From contig JANBPU010000060.1 of NCBI GenBank assembly GCA_027575805.1, forward strand, positions 1 to 64,000: a stretch of DNA of 64,000 bases, written 5' to 3'. The position numbers were made by a program, and so were the translations under genes. Shown here piece by piece: positions 51,843 to 64,000 of this stretch. The number at the start of each line of letters is the position of its first letter. Position 1 is the stretch's first letter. Source of the DNA: Mycoemilia scoparia (lineage: Eukaryota; Kickxellomycota; Kickxellomycetes; Kickxellales; Kickxellaceae). The notes below the pieces were generated by a model. The model searched no databases. It saw only the letters and a program-made list of their open reading frames with translations, and was not told where the DNA came from.

Positions 51843-52343
51843 ATGCCAGTAAGCACAAACAACTTTCAAGCTTGTAGTCCTCCAGCCATGGCAGCAATAC
51901 CTTCCAATAGCAATAGAAATAGATCCGGCATACAGAACGCTTCCCATAGAGCCACAGTCAACACGAGCGCCATCATCAATCAGACCCAGACGAGACCCAT
52001 ACCGGTCCCAGTAAATGGAGTCAGCACCCAAAGACAACAGGTAGCCCATTCGCCCGGCCACACCAACGGTGGCGGTGGCAATGGCAATGGCAGACACCAG
52101 ACAGAAACCCTCTTGGCCTCCTCGCCAACATACACTAGCGACTGTGATCTGTATCCCCGTCGTATGCGTGAAACGCTTAACCAAACCAAGCCCAGCGTCT
52201 TTGTCTCCGACCCGCTAATCGATGCATATAGCTCACATCGTCGACATTCTCAAGACCAGACTTCCCCGGGTAGCTTCACTCAAAACATAGATTTGTCCTT
52301 ATACCCTGGAGCTCAGCGCGAGATCCAAAGGATGTGCGAATGA
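51843..52343 (+). CDS. Unknown low-complexity protein
   Basis: 166 residues from ATG 51843 (MPVSTNNFQACSPPAMAAIP). Asn/Ser/Thr/Gln/Pro-rich with a Gly/Asn run (GGGGNGNG). The C-terminal third looks more constrained: YPRRMRETLNQTKPSVFVSD, PLIDAYSSHRR and IDLSLYPGAQREIQRMCE, with two separate LYP/YP turns. It could be a disordered regulator. Promoter-like sequence with microsatellites precedes it. No family recognised, and coding status rests on an intact 167-codon frame with balanced composition. Confidence 0.5.
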   Translation: MPVSTNNFQACSPPAMAAIPSNSNRNRSGIQNASHRATVNTSAIINQTQTRPIPVPVNGVSTQRQQVAHSPGHTNGGGGNGNGRHQTETLLASSPTYTSDCDLYPRRMRETLNQTKPSVFVSDPLIDAYSSHRRHSQDQTSPGSFTQNIDLSLYPGAQREIQRMCE

Positions 52344-52708
52344 GTCGACGTATAAAACAAAGCCTCGTTAGCTTGAAATACCACAATGCTATTTCTTTTT
52401 CCATTTATCGCTTTCTTTTGTTTCAGCCATCTATATATTATTTTAGTCAATGTAAACTAGCTATGTGGGGCGACTATGCCCTAGACATAACATCATCATC
52501 ATAGCCAAGGCACTTTGTTGTTCAATGACCTAATATTGATGACTTTGTCATGAAGATGCCGGTATAGTCATGGCATTGGTAGCCTCTGTTGGTGCTACGG
52601 CAGGCGCCATTCTCTTGCATCTGGCATTTGCATGCATCGCTGCTGGCCTTTATTATAACCATGACTGCATCAAGATGCATGTCTGGTCACATTTCACCAG
52701 GAATCAAA

Positions 52709-52775
52709 TATATGGGAAGATTTCATTAGCGATCAAATCTATGGTAGGCAGAGATGGGCTCTCATCAGGCCTTGG
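52709..52775 (+). repeat. Dispersed repeat family 2, copy B
   Basis: ATATGGGAAGATTTCATTAG, GATCAAATCTATGGTAG, CAGAGATGGGCTCTCATCAG; about 75-80% like the 17441 copy by eye. It lies in the 52344-53012 spacer. The open frame 52570-52857 that spans it is probably spurious. Confidence 0.65.
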
Positions 52776-53012
52776 CTTAATCGTGGGCCTTTTCATGTAT
52801 AATCTTGGGTTCCCACCATTCTGTCTAGGGCTGTGTGAAACCTGGCCATCTCCATAGCATTCAGCTGCTGAAGCTCGAGCAGCAAAGTCCAGGCAAAGGA
52901 TACGGCTTTATTATAACCGAAATTAAAATGGTAGCAAAAAAGGAGGAGGGGTTATACCAGGAAAAAGGCCAGCCTTCATGCTTTAGTAAGCGATGAATGG
53001 CGGGTGCGCGGC

Positions 53013-54858
53013 TTAGTAGTGGTCCATCATGTCGTTTTGTGGGGGATAGCTATCAGTCACAATGGACATTATATCCTCTCTCAAAATCTCGTTAATATGG
53101 CCCGAGTTAAGCGTTGCGTCAGTGTAAGGGCTAGTGTTCATGTCCATCTTGATGACCTTGCGGATGCCCTTGGCAGCCTTGCCTGCGTTGTATTCGATGA
53201 AGGTAGAGTCTTGCATAGTCTCAGGCCGACCAATGCAGAAGAGAGTGAGTCGTCTAGTAATAAAATAAGCAGTAGAGGGTATCCCAAGTGTTAGGGCTGT
53301 ATAAACTGTGATACAGTAAAAGTATCCCACGCATGTGTATTGGCAGTGCCTTGCTTTTACGCCATACCTGTTGACTTGGTACGTTATGATCGTCATTGTC
53401 CCCTTCAAGTTTATGACGCTTCGCTTCTCGGGACGATATTTTTCGCTCTCCTCGTCGTCGTCGTCACCATTGTCGTCGCCAAAGCTGTCTTGGAGTGTCC
53501 TGTGGTGCCAGAAATTGATACATATAAAGTTGGCAATCGGGCACTAATGCGGCTTCATTGCCACTTGGGCAAACCTCTGAAAACACTTACTTCCACATGC
53601 TTAGCATGTCTTCCAAGACAACGATGCTATCGAAACAGAACTTGAAGGTCTGCGTGTCATTGGGTAAAAAGTCGGTAGAAATGTAGGTCTTGGTCATCGT
53701 GTCAAAAAGATAAACCTTGTCGAGCATGGAGCGCTATTGTTCGAAGAGAAGCGGATTGAGTTTAGAATGGCCTTTGGACATGTCTATGTTGCCATGGGCA
53801 TTTTATGGTGGTCGTGACTTACTGAGCATAGGGTGTTTAGAATTGTGTCAAGGTAGGGTCTGTGTGGAAGGACCTCCTGCGAAACCTTGCTGATTGCCTC
53901 GTTGACAGTGTGATCATATATGCTTGTCAAGAAAAATGATACCATGGATGTGTTGTACCCCTCAGTATCAACAAATTTGATGATTCTGTGCTCGATTTCT
54001 TTGTGGATGTCTACAAATCCCACACCAATAGCAATTAGCCTTTTCTTGTTCTAGCTGCATTCTTGGCTGGCTCTCCATGTGGTGAACTAAGGCCACTTAC
54101 CAGTTTGAAGTTCCCTGGAAAGCCCGTCGACTTTGTGTATAAACACGTTGACCCTTATATCGGTGTTGACTCGATATGCCGTTTCCATGATTTCAGTAAG
54201 AATATCAACCGAGTGGCGGACATCATCCTACAGGTTGGTCAGATTTTTAGTGACAACGTCCACAATTGGGTTTGCAATGAAGGGTCTTCTGGTCTTTGCT
54301 CGTAACACTTTGACTTTTCCACTTACCTGCGAGTCAATGACATATATAATACAGGCCCTAGAGTTGTAGTAAAGCCTAGGGTCGGGGCGCCCAACGCCAC
54401 CATCCAACTCACTTTGGCTGGGATAGTCATAGGCTTTTATACCAGCATACATCTCGTATTCGGTTATGTCCGTTGTGGTCTCTAAATAAAGCGTGTCCGT
54501 CGCATTAACCCGGTTGAACAAGACACTAAGTATGCTGGTTTTCCCGCTCCTACAGGAAAAAGTGGCAAGGTCGGCCTTGTATTTAACGCGAACTCACTGC
54601 ATACAAAAAAAATCCTAGAAATACATACTTTGGTAGGCCCAGGACAAAGATCTGAGATGGAGTCGGTTCTCTCAGCATCGTGCGAAGCGATATGTCATCC
54701 CTAGTAGATTTAAATGCCAGTGCAAATCATTTGATTTATTGCAATTCCTGTTTTTGCTTGATCAATGTGTTCAGCTATGCATACCCTTCGATATACTCGA
54801 TGTCATGGTCATGGTGCGGCAAAGTCGATTGCGAAAAGTCGTAGTTTGAGTTTGACAT
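53013..54858 (-). CDS. GTR2: Rag GTPase GTR2 (RagC/D type), eight exons
   Basis: Exons on the minus strand: 54858-54785, 54700-54629, 54549-54327, 54227-54101, 54010-53823, 53733-53591, 53499-53368 and 53253-53013. They sum to exactly 400 codons, the same size as animal RagC. Gtr2 pairs with Gtr1 on the vacuole to signal amino-acid status to TORC1. G1: GLPKSGKTS (46-54); G4: HKVDG (154-158). The Rag roadblock-like C-terminal domain begins after the hallmark FFLTSIYDHTVNEAISKV. The G3 motif reads DYPSQ (90-94), where RagC-type proteins usually have DxPGQ. An acidic insert (DDNGDDDDEESEKY) interrupts the C-terminal domain. Every junction is GT/AG and phase-consistent. Confidence 0.9.
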
Positions 54859-55732
54859 GTCCTATATTTGTATATATTTGGCGAGTGGATGGCTATAGTA
54901 ATTGTGCTACTATCCCAGTTCAGCATTGTATATATAAACTGCCAAGTTTACTACATACCATTTTTGGTCAACCTGTTCAAGACTTTTAACGCAGATTTAA
55001 GATTATTAGGGCGTGGTTTGAAGAATTTGCGGCTCCTGTCACTCAGGTATATAGTACGGGTACCTAAACATTAGATTGGTTGGTAAAATATCAAATTAGA
55101 AATGAGACCATTATACTCGTAATTTCTACACCAGTACTGTTTGTTATGGGCAATAGATTTTTGATCCTTGTTTGTGAGGTGTCGTATTTGATGTTTCATA
55201 ATTGGTTCTTGTCTTTATGGTCCAAGGGTTTGAAACCAGTGGAATCGTGCTGAGTGCGTGGTCAATTATTAGAGCCAGAAGTCCTCTATTGGGCCATATA
55301 TATTTTAACATCTCTCACTTGTAGCTTGGGAAAATGGCCAGTGTGCTTTGAGATGAGTTTATTTTACTCGAGCTGGTGACCAACACCCAACTCTAGCAGC
55401 CAGTGTGCTGTATCTCCTCGGTGTGAGGCTGATCTTCATCAGCAACTCACTGAACCAACAGCAAAATATGAAAACCCAAAATTACACGACTCCAGACAAA
55501 AGCATACCCACTATTAGTTGCTGACATATTCTTTCCTCTATTACCCTGTATTTTTCTTTGTAGTCGCCAGTTTGTCCATCCTTGTAGCAAGCTTCATACT
55601 CGGTTTTTCAAACACTTTTCTACGATTCACAACCAACTGCCATAAATCTGCATTTACGAGGCCATCGCAAGATAGCCATCTACTCCATAAACCCTAGAGG
55701 CTTTAATTTGCTAGCTAGACTTAGCTGTTGCG
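54859..55732. other. Divergent spacer between GTR2 and HEATR5/LAA1
   Basis: 874 bp with short frames only; AT-rich near both starts. Probably holds both promoters; no specific site recognised. Confidence 0.4.
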
Positions 55733-58700
55733 ATGACAGTCCGCAATGCCCCAAAGGCCAACGGGGACAGAGTCCTTGTGTTCGATATCATCAGATACAA
55801 GAACCTGAGGACTTCAAGCGAACAAGAATTGTTCCTTTTCCAATGGGTGTCGCAGCTGCATGAATACTTGCAACATTGTCCGCCAGAGGAGCCGATGCCA
55901 TTTCAAAACTCGCTAGAACCTCTTCTATTGACCATGCTGTCGCTTATCCCCACCGCCCTAGAGAATTCAAAGATATCTCTATCATGGCTGTCCAGCAGCT
56001 CACGACTTTCTATTCCCGGGATGCACTCCCCACTGATTCCTTATGCTGATATGCCACGGGTGGCAAAGCCAACAAGAGCTCTGCGAGATCTTGTAGCCCG
56101 ATGTCTGTCCAGGATTTATGGTATTTGTAATATGAATACGCTCAGCGAGACACTCAATGTTCTACAGGTAGTCATCCAAATCAAGAAAAGCAAGGCAGTG
56201 GAAAGACAAGTTCGATTGTGAGTATAAAAGAGTTTTTATAAAGACATACAATGTATTGCAAGACCATATGAGCTTAATCTGACTTTGCTAAACTTGATAT
56301 TATTATAGGGCCGCTTTGACTTGTACCGGCGCATTATTCGAGACAATTGGAAATAAAGCCGGATTTCGACTTCTGAGTACATTCAATGATCTTGTAGCCT
56401 TATGTCTGAAGATCGCCCGTACGCAATCAGAGCCTATTCTTGTCCGAGTTGAAGCCACTCGAACATTGGACAAAATCCTCAGTGGAGCGGGAAAGGCCGC
56501 AACGGATCCTGTTGTCAGAGACATCTCAAAGGTCCTAAAGCAAAACATCACACACAAATCTCCACTCCTGGCCATATCCTCCATGCGGACGTTCCGATCT
56601 CTATTTTTATTTACAATGTATCCATCTCTACTTACACCGACTGCCACTGAACAACTTTTGACTGGCCCACTCCTAAAAGCCGTGTCAACAAGAGTAATCG
56701 CAGTGCGGCGCGCTGCTGCAAAGCTCTGTGCTGTAATGATCACCTCCACCTGCAACATAACCACCAGTGTAAATTCGTGGTCTAGCTTTGACTTTTCAGC
56801 ACCAGAACAGACAAATGATGTAGCCAGAGGTATAAATAGTCAAAGCCCAACACCGACCCCTATAGAGAGATCTGGATCTCACAACGACCTTATTCGTTCG
56901 CAGACCATCGGGCCCGGAGGTAGAAACAAGTCGAGAGCAGCTGGCAGAAGGAGTGGGAGCGTCTTAGCCGCAGATTCACAGTCTGCTTCTGGCTATAGAC
57001 TTTCTCTGAGTGAAGTTGGTGGCCGGGAGAGCCCATTAGGCAAACTTTCCAGCACCCCACCTCGATCATCTACCCCAGTCCATACGACGGTTAGAACAAG
57101 TGCTTCCAAGCCTTCGACACCCACCCCACCGGGCCAAGTACATGTCAATACTCTGAGTACACAGCAGGCCACTACCACAGAACTTCCGGACACTCTGAGG
57201 TGGCTCTCAGGAGTATTTTCTCGAGTCAGTTGCACACGTGAGGAAAGAACGGGAATCTGTGATATATACTGTGCGTTGTTCCAGGAGCTGGGCGCTGAGT
57301 TTATTGAACTGAACTACCATCACATTATTCGCCATCTATTTCTAGACTTGATTGTGCGGACCTATCTCAACATCATGCAGATCAACCAATCCGCCAGAAA
57401 CATCTCGAACACGACGAATTCTCAATGGGGGACTTTTCCTGCTAATGAAGCCACAATGCGTGCTATTCGTTCAATTGTGGGCTGGATGCTCCGAATCCCA
57501 TTAGCACAAAACTGCCTTTCAGAGCAGGGTAAGCTCAAAGCAGCACAAATTCTATGGAATGGCTGGATAACGAACTCATCTAGCGTGGTCAAGAATTACC
57601 TAAACAATTCCTCCGGCACTAGCAGCGTGCTTTTGAACCTGGGAAAGAGAGTATCGAGTGACACCGTGCGCAATTCATGGGAGCAGGTTATATTGGTTGC
57701 TATGGGCGAGTGGAAATTGTTGGTCGAAGATCTTGGTCAAGTTGCAATTTCACTTTCGCTTGGGACTGGCCCTCCAGGCCTTTTATCCAAATTTGAGGAC
57801 GAAGCGGCATCTGCAGCAGCTGTCTTTATGCCTTTCCTGACATGCACTTGCGAAAGTATCCAAGTACTTGGAGCGCATTGTTTGGGTACCTGGATGAGCC
57901 TGAACCAGCTGGATATAAATCCAGTCATCAACGGACTGTTCATTCAGCTTAAGGCTGTGCTGGTTCGATCGAGCCAGGTTGGGAATCCGCCTTGTGAAAT
58001 GGTCTGTGCCGGCATAGGCTTGTCTCGCGGAATTGCCTCGATCATTACAACAGCCGCACCAAAGCACATTTTACACATAGACATGTCTCAACTGGAAACC
58101 CTGAACCAAATGGCCATCTTGCTTCTCGAGCAGGCTTACAGAATCAGCGAGCCTGAGCTCCATGGTAGCGCCAATGATAATAAGTCTATGCAATCGCCAC
58201 GAATTTCCGATGTGCAATTATACAACAACGAAACGCTGGATCCTGGAGTCAGTAGCCCCGACCCATTGGATTTTGGTTCTCAATTTGGTATCTATCGAAA
58301 AGCCTCCATGCAAAATTCGCAGGATAGGCAGCAAAGTAAAAAGTCTAGAGACGGTGTGGATTCTCTGCAGCCAGAAACCCTTTTGAACTACCTTCGATCG
58401 TCTGTCGGGTGGATAATAGCCTCTTCGATGATTAGTGTCGGGCCAGAATTTATAGATCTCAATCTCAAGCATTCTTGGACAAGACTATGGCATGCTGCCC
58501 TGCTGACTAGTGAAGATGTACATGAGCCACTCTCCAAGGAAGATGGAGACAAACGGCCAAGTACTGTTGAGTCTCTTTGGGCCGAGAATATTGCGCTTCT
58601 GCATTCAAAGATATATACGCTGATCCATATAAAACTGTATCTACAGGCCATTTTACTTAATGGTCCGAGGTGGTCAGTCAAACTTGAAAACACTAAAATT

Positions 58701-61700
58701 TTTTCTCAAATTGTTAGCCTTGTCAAACATACCCTCTCATATGCCGATAATATCCTTCATAAACCGCTTCTCCGGAAGACCGCCCAAGGGCCTGCTACGA
58801 GTACTGGCCGCCCATGTCCTGATATAGCAGCATCATGCTACGAGCTACCTGGCTCACCATCGATTTTATGCAGCCACTTGATACTTCGACGCCAACTTAT
58901 TGAATGCCTTTCTAGCATCCCGAGGTCTCACGACATATCTTCGCTGTACCCAGGAGTGTCTAGGCTCTTGTGCGAAACCCTTTCCAGCACTGACAATCTC
59001 TCTGAAACCTACCGATCGCGCTACATTCAATCCAATGCCAAGATAGACAGCACTCCGGATGGATATTCTTCCATATCATCAAGGGCCACCCTCACCGGGT
59101 TCCGGCTTGGGCCCTATGGCTATGAAGCCGAGGTTGGCAAGAGCAGCTTGATGGACACTATCTTTTACCAGTATTCAGAGCTAACCAGTGGGCAACAAGA
59201 CAGATCCAACATGACGCTGGCCAAGGGTCTGAACACGGCCATTGACTTCAACACATGCCACTTCCAATCAATTGAGCATGATCCCTGGGATATTCAGCAC
59301 CTTAGGACTGTGGACCCGAAAGGTGACATAGCTGTCTATGTCGCGATGAACCAGCCAAATGGGCCATTTGCAGTGAATCATTGTGGCTCATTTGACCCAT
59401 ACACGTCTCTAGTAGACTCATCGGTTCGACTTTTTGGGCGTGTATTTGCAAATATGTCCCAAAACGGACAGCTTTCGACACTGGAGACCCTGCTCAACAA
59501 TTATCAGTCGCTTCCCACCAATTCGCATAGACATGCGGCTATCCAAACAAACATTTTAGTAGCCCTATACTCTGCCATGACTGAGTATGACAGGCAACGC
59601 AGTGGCTCATCCCATTCCGCCTTGGGCCCACAGGTAACCTCATTCATTAGCGAGCTGGTAAGAACAATGCTTCTGGTTCCTTCGCTGAAGCACCGCTTGC
59701 TAATTGGAGAAATATTTGGGCTACTGGCCACATACACATCAATATCATCTCAGTATATCACCGATCTACTCAACTACCTTACCAATGAAGCCATAAGAGC
59801 CCGTGATAGGTTTGTGCGAGCTGGAGCAGCAGTGGCTCTCGGTGCACTGTATTCCCACGCCGGGTCTGTGCTGGCATCCCACCATCTCAAGCAGGTCATA
59901 GTACTTCTTCACTCTCTGAGCTGCGATGCGGACCCCGTTGTAAATAGCTGGGCCTTGAGAGCACTGTCAGAAGCAGCATCAGCAGCCGGATACATGTTCC
60001 AGCCATACGCGAAGGATACGTTCCTCATGGTAACAAAACTGTTTTTAACAGAATCCCACTCATTCCCATTCCAAGGCGAAGCCATGCTCCCTCCTCTCAT
60101 GACGGCACTACCACCCAGATCCATTCCAGGATTACCGGCAGATAAAGATGTAGCGAGCCCCCAGATATCACTAGGCAGCGTTAGCAGGGAGGTGGCCACA
60201 GGAAACCTGGCAGCACACTTCCATCCAAATAGCACAGTATATCATGCAGGGCACCGTGAAAAGGAAATACCCCAGTCCATTTCAGGGTCGTCATCATCGC
60301 CTGGTCAGGATGGTGAGCTACCCAGGTACTGTTGCGAAAACGATATTGATGCTCACGATGCACGCTCCCAATTGGGTTCTGTTCTCAATTCGGTCTTGTC
60401 TGTATTTGGCCCAGAACTACAGATCGATACGGCTACCAAGGATCTGGCCTCAACTCTTATTAGAGAGCTTGGAAGAAGTTTGGCTTCGACGGGAGCCGTA
60501 TTCATTCCAGAAATAAGATATGCCCAAACTTCGGCGCACACAGCACCTGGGTCGGCAACAGGTGTTTCTGTTGTTGAAACCCAGGGAATATGTGATCAGG
60601 ATGCCCGGTGCTTTTTGTCAGCCCAATTCATGTTATCCGTGCAGCAGCAGATACTCTTTTTCCCCACGCCCTATACTCTTGCTGGAGAAGAGTTTCTGCA
60701 ATCATATATAGATTCTTCTCTCAGGCCAGTTATTCGAGCATTCCATATCTCGGATGGCGCTGAAGATGGGCCTGTGTCTATGGGGATGCGTGATCTTCAA
60801 AGGATAGCTACAACATCGCTTGAATCGCTCATTAGACTATATGGAGAGCAAATATGCCACCCCAGCAAACAGCGCCCCTATTATTGCAGATGGTCTGATC
60901 TTCTATGGGAATCACTGATACTCTACAATTCCATCTCTGATCGGGGAATACACAGTGTTGGATATCGTGCCTTAGAACATGAACTCATTACGCTCATAAA
61001 GACGATATCAGATTGGATTTTAACTACCTCCAAAGATGCCATGATTGTCAGGGGGCTCGACTCCGAGAATAATATTAGTGATGATATTTCTGAGCTTATC
61101 AATATAGTCACTGATGTATTTACACTCAAAACCCAGGCTACTATCCCCGTCCTAAGATCAAAAGCGGTAAACCAAAAGTTGTCAGAAAAGAGCTTTCTCG
61201 CAAGTCCGGCTATGCCAAGGCTATTCAACGTAAATACCAAGCTTATTTCGCTTGACTTGATTGCCGATCTCCTGTCTACCTTTGAAGCACTGCGGCCCTC
61301 CAAAACAGCTGAAGGCGGCTGGAGAAAACACCATCTATCTTCCAAAGTTTCCGAGCTGGTCAAAATAGCCTACTTGTCGACAACAACTTCCCCAAATCAA
61401 CTTTACATTCTGGCACTCAAAGGTCTCGGTGTCTTGTCAACAATCATGAAACAGTTCTGTGATGTCCCCGATCCCGAATCTCTTGGTGAAGAAGTATCAA
61501 TTTTGGAACTCCACCAAGCCCAAATATTGTCTGCCTTTTTGCCATTGCTCAATTCTGTCCAATACTCACAGATAGATCTGAGACACGGCATCATCTCTAC
61601 AGCAACTACGTTCATTACCTCGAATATTACCAATAACTCTAATACTCTCAGCCGGGTTTTGCGCCCACTTATAATTGCATTCCGTACTAACTGTAATACA

Positions 61701-64000
61701 AATAGTCATGAAGATGTCAAAAGCGTGGAACGCCCCAGATTGACTAGTCAGGCTCGAATCGTTCTTCAAATGGGAATTCTTCAATCATGGGCACAGATAT
61801 TTGATTTCGCCTACAGATATCCAGAATCACCTGTAAGGTCCCTAATTTTCCCGCTTCTATCCAAGTTAATTGAGCAGTGGTTGAATATGCTCAAAGACTG
61901 TATGAACATTCACTTTGTGTCCAATATAAGTCAACAGCCACTCGATTTATCCGTAACCCCACTTGCAAACAATGGTTTGAGCATGATTTTGGAGTCTACG
62001 CATGCAGTATTTTATCTTTCGCAGATATCTTTTCAAGCCCGTATCCACACATTGAATCTTTTCAAAGTCCTTTCGTTGCTCTTAAAACCAAACAATGTTC
62101 ATGAAGAGTCCATCAGAGACACAAACTTGCTCTCGCACCTGGCTCAAGGACGTTCCCAAATAACCGAATGGCTAGAAAGCTTTCCTGGTCCAACACTAGC
62201 AAACTTTGACTCGTTGAAAACAACTCATGCAACAACGCTAGCGAGATTCTTGCTAAGGCTATTTGACCCACAGCAGGTCCATGCTATCATCTTGGACGAG
62301 GGAAAGTCTGGAGCTGTTCCTACAGCAAACATTTCTTCTAGAAAATCTCGCTCCACAATATATTGGGACACCATTCTGGCTGATACAACCAGCAGCGATT
62401 ACATCCAATCTATTATAGGCATTTTCGGGCAAGTCACAAACTACCTAAAAATCGAAGAGCTGTCAAGTTTGAGCGCCGTAGCTGAGCCTGAAACTCACAT
62501 GTCGCCTCGGGAAGCAATAAGCTGCATCTGGAGACAAACGGTTTCTTCCATTTCAAATGAAGCATCTAAAATTTCTTTAGAGAGCAAGGGCTTGAGGTAC
62601 CATACTGTTAGGCTGAAAATAGAACTGGTGGGCCTTTACCGTGGACTTTTGAATCTGTGCTCCAAAGATGCTGCATTTATTACATCTTGGCTCTTCTTGT
62701 CAACTCCACATAGTGATGGAGAGATTGAGTTGGACTCCATGGCCATTAGCGATCCATTTTCAACCAGTCTGAATGATATTCTCACTAGTGATGGAGCCAT
62801 TATATTTTCGGACATTCTTTCGCTTGTCGAGACACCCATTAGAAACTGGTCAATGTCCAAACAAAAAAGTACTGATAGTTCAGTATCAGAGGCTACTACC
62901 CAACTTGATGAGCTATTGGTTGCTGAAACTATTAAATGTCTCGTTGAGCTTCTTTTGCTAGTACCAGAGTTGGATCAGGCACGATATATTGTTCATCTAA
63001 TCTGCGCCCTGTTAAGGTCAACGTTGTTCAGTGATAATAACCTGGTTACTACTACTGGCAGGAAATCACCTATGTTCATGGCATTTAATGCATTTGTAAC
63101 TACATTGAACCCTGTCGTATCTCATTCAGCTCGCACCGTTGAAGATAGTCAGCCGGATAAAGGTGAAGATGATGACTTTGACGATTTTGGAGACTTTGAG
63201 GAAGCTGCTGATGTCACTCCAACTATCATGGCAAGTGAACCAGATACACAAGAGCAGAAAGATGATAGGCATTACAGATACTGGCACAAAATGGGTGGGG
63301 AGTGGTTAAACGAAACATTTAACTCGCTTCTGGAAAGCACTTGCTCTAGGCCGTACTCATCCCAGGAAGTTGGAAACATCATAGATCTCCTTCTAGACGT
63401 TTTGTTGGCCACACGTGAAGGGTGGACTCCAGACCTTGGTATAATTCAGAAACTCGTGAAAAAGATCCTTGTCACCAACAATGACGGGGACGTTTCCACT
63501 GGCACAACAAAAGACATCAGTATCATTAAATCAAAGGTTGACCAAACAAAAAAGCTGGCTGCTAACCTTGACAGTATAACTAATCTCAACAACTTCCGCC
63601 AAGAACTGATCAAGGCGGTTTCTTCAAACACTCTGAACCTGGTTAGTAAACTATATGAAACGAAAAGCTTGTCAGACAATATCGAGCTTCAAAGAATCCT
63701 CGCTATGTCTATAGACACAGTATATTCCTTATGCAAAAACTCTGCCCAGAATGACCTAGAGTGTATAATGCCAGATATAATAACCACCATTGCAAACCTA
63801 GTCTACCAACTCCAGTCTTTTGAAACTAATAACGAGTCTGATTTGGATTTGTCGACTGGAGAAACTATATCAGAACACCTTGGATGTTATAAAATACTGA
63901 TGAATTTGACAATAAGGCTAGAAAAGCAGTACTGGAAGGTTTATAACAATACATATGAAAAGGTACTTTTGACGGAAGATTCTAAAAGACTGCACATGGA
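55733..64000 (+). CDS. LAA1: HEATR5/Laa1-type HEAT-repeat trafficking protein, 3' end beyond the window
   Basis: Exons 55733-56217 and 56309 to at least 64000. The second exon stays open to the window edge, giving over 2720 residues so far. HEATR5B/Laa1 binds the AP-1 clathrin adaptor and supports trans-Golgi/endosome transport. The start matches the family: SEQELFLFQWVSQLHEYLQH, then LRDLVARCLSRIYGICNMNT. Exon 2 continues ALFETIGNKAGFRLLSTFND, EATRTLDKILSGAGKAA and AVRRAAAKLCAVMI. Ser/Thr-rich loops near 350-450 are followed by a long HEAT solenoid. Near residue 2450 is DDDFDDFGDFEEA, an acidic Phe motif like the gamma-adaptin-ear ligands of AP-1 accessory proteins. It is already longer than yeast and animal homologues (~2000-2070 residues). 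The intron has GTGAGT, TTTGCTAAAC and ATTATAG. Confidence 0.87.

Noticed and set aside
52570..52857. 95-codon plus-strand frame with a hydrophobic N-terminus
   Set aside because: Runs through a dispersed repeat copy and lacks conserved features beyond it.
1..64000. CRISPR array, prophage, secondary-metabolite cluster or rRNA operon
   Set aside because: No regularly spaced repeats, phage genes, synthase genes or rRNA sequence seen; content is ordinary fungal nuclear genes.

Overview
The window is nuclear DNA of a fungus. Every sizeable gene encodes a eukaryotic, mostly fungal-type protein. Genes are dense, with short spliceosomal introns of roughly 50-130 nt, GTAAGT/GTATGT-type donors and CTAAC-like branch sites. 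The set includes genes absent from budding yeasts (EIF1AD, a ZRANB3-type HNH protein, COP9 subunit 3, cofactor-independent phosphoglycerate mutase) beside fungal markers (Rsc7/Swp82, a Sng1-like protein). Together these suggest an early-diverging, zygomycete-type lineage such as Kickxellomycotina. That placement is inference; no rRNA or other phylogenetic marker is present.

Layout. 0.6-6.4 kb: ATP10 (-), an HNH nuclease with a SANT domain (-), GatA/HER2 (-). 6.6-9.1 kb: EIF1AD (+) converging on iPGM (-). 9.1-10.5 kb: poorly explained. 10.5-14.6 kb: LSM2 (-) divergent from SEC5 (+). 15.7-18.6 kb: an unknown PPxY protein and a 53-codon MLRQ-like gene (+). 19.3-27.4 kb: mitochondrial RNB exoribonuclease and PPR protein (both -). 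28.5-32.2 kb: CSN3 (+) converging on a secreted GDSL esterase (-). 32.6-35.2 kb: two unknown, Lys/Glu-rich, codon-biased genes diverging from a 1.35-kb spacer. 35.9-40.2 kb: Sng1-like (+), type II peroxiredoxin (-), IWS1/SPN1 (+). 40.4-44.5 kb: Rsc7/Swp82 fused to PHD fingers (-). 46.1-52.3 kb: a 1200-residue coiled-coil unknown, a USP-fold protein and a low-complexity unknown (+). 53.0-54.9 kb: GTR2/RagC (-). 55.7 kb to the end: HEATR5/Laa1 (+), running off the window.

Themes. Five genes serve mitochondria: ATP10, GatA, the RNB nuclease, the PPR protein and the MLRQ-like protein. Others cover transcription and chromatin (IWS1, Rsc7-PHD), RNA (LSM2, EIF1AD), trafficking (Sec5, Laa1) and TORC1 nutrient signalling (Gtr2). 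There is no metabolic gene cluster, prophage, CRISPR array or autonomous transposon. The most notable non-genic content is an apparently undescribed ~125-bp terminal-inverted-repeat element in seven diverged copies, plus a second short dispersed repeat. I found no convincing tRNA or rRNA gene.

Exon coordinates were worked out by hand from splice motifs, reading phase and family knowledge. All models given as joins keep frame, but none has been checked against transcripts.
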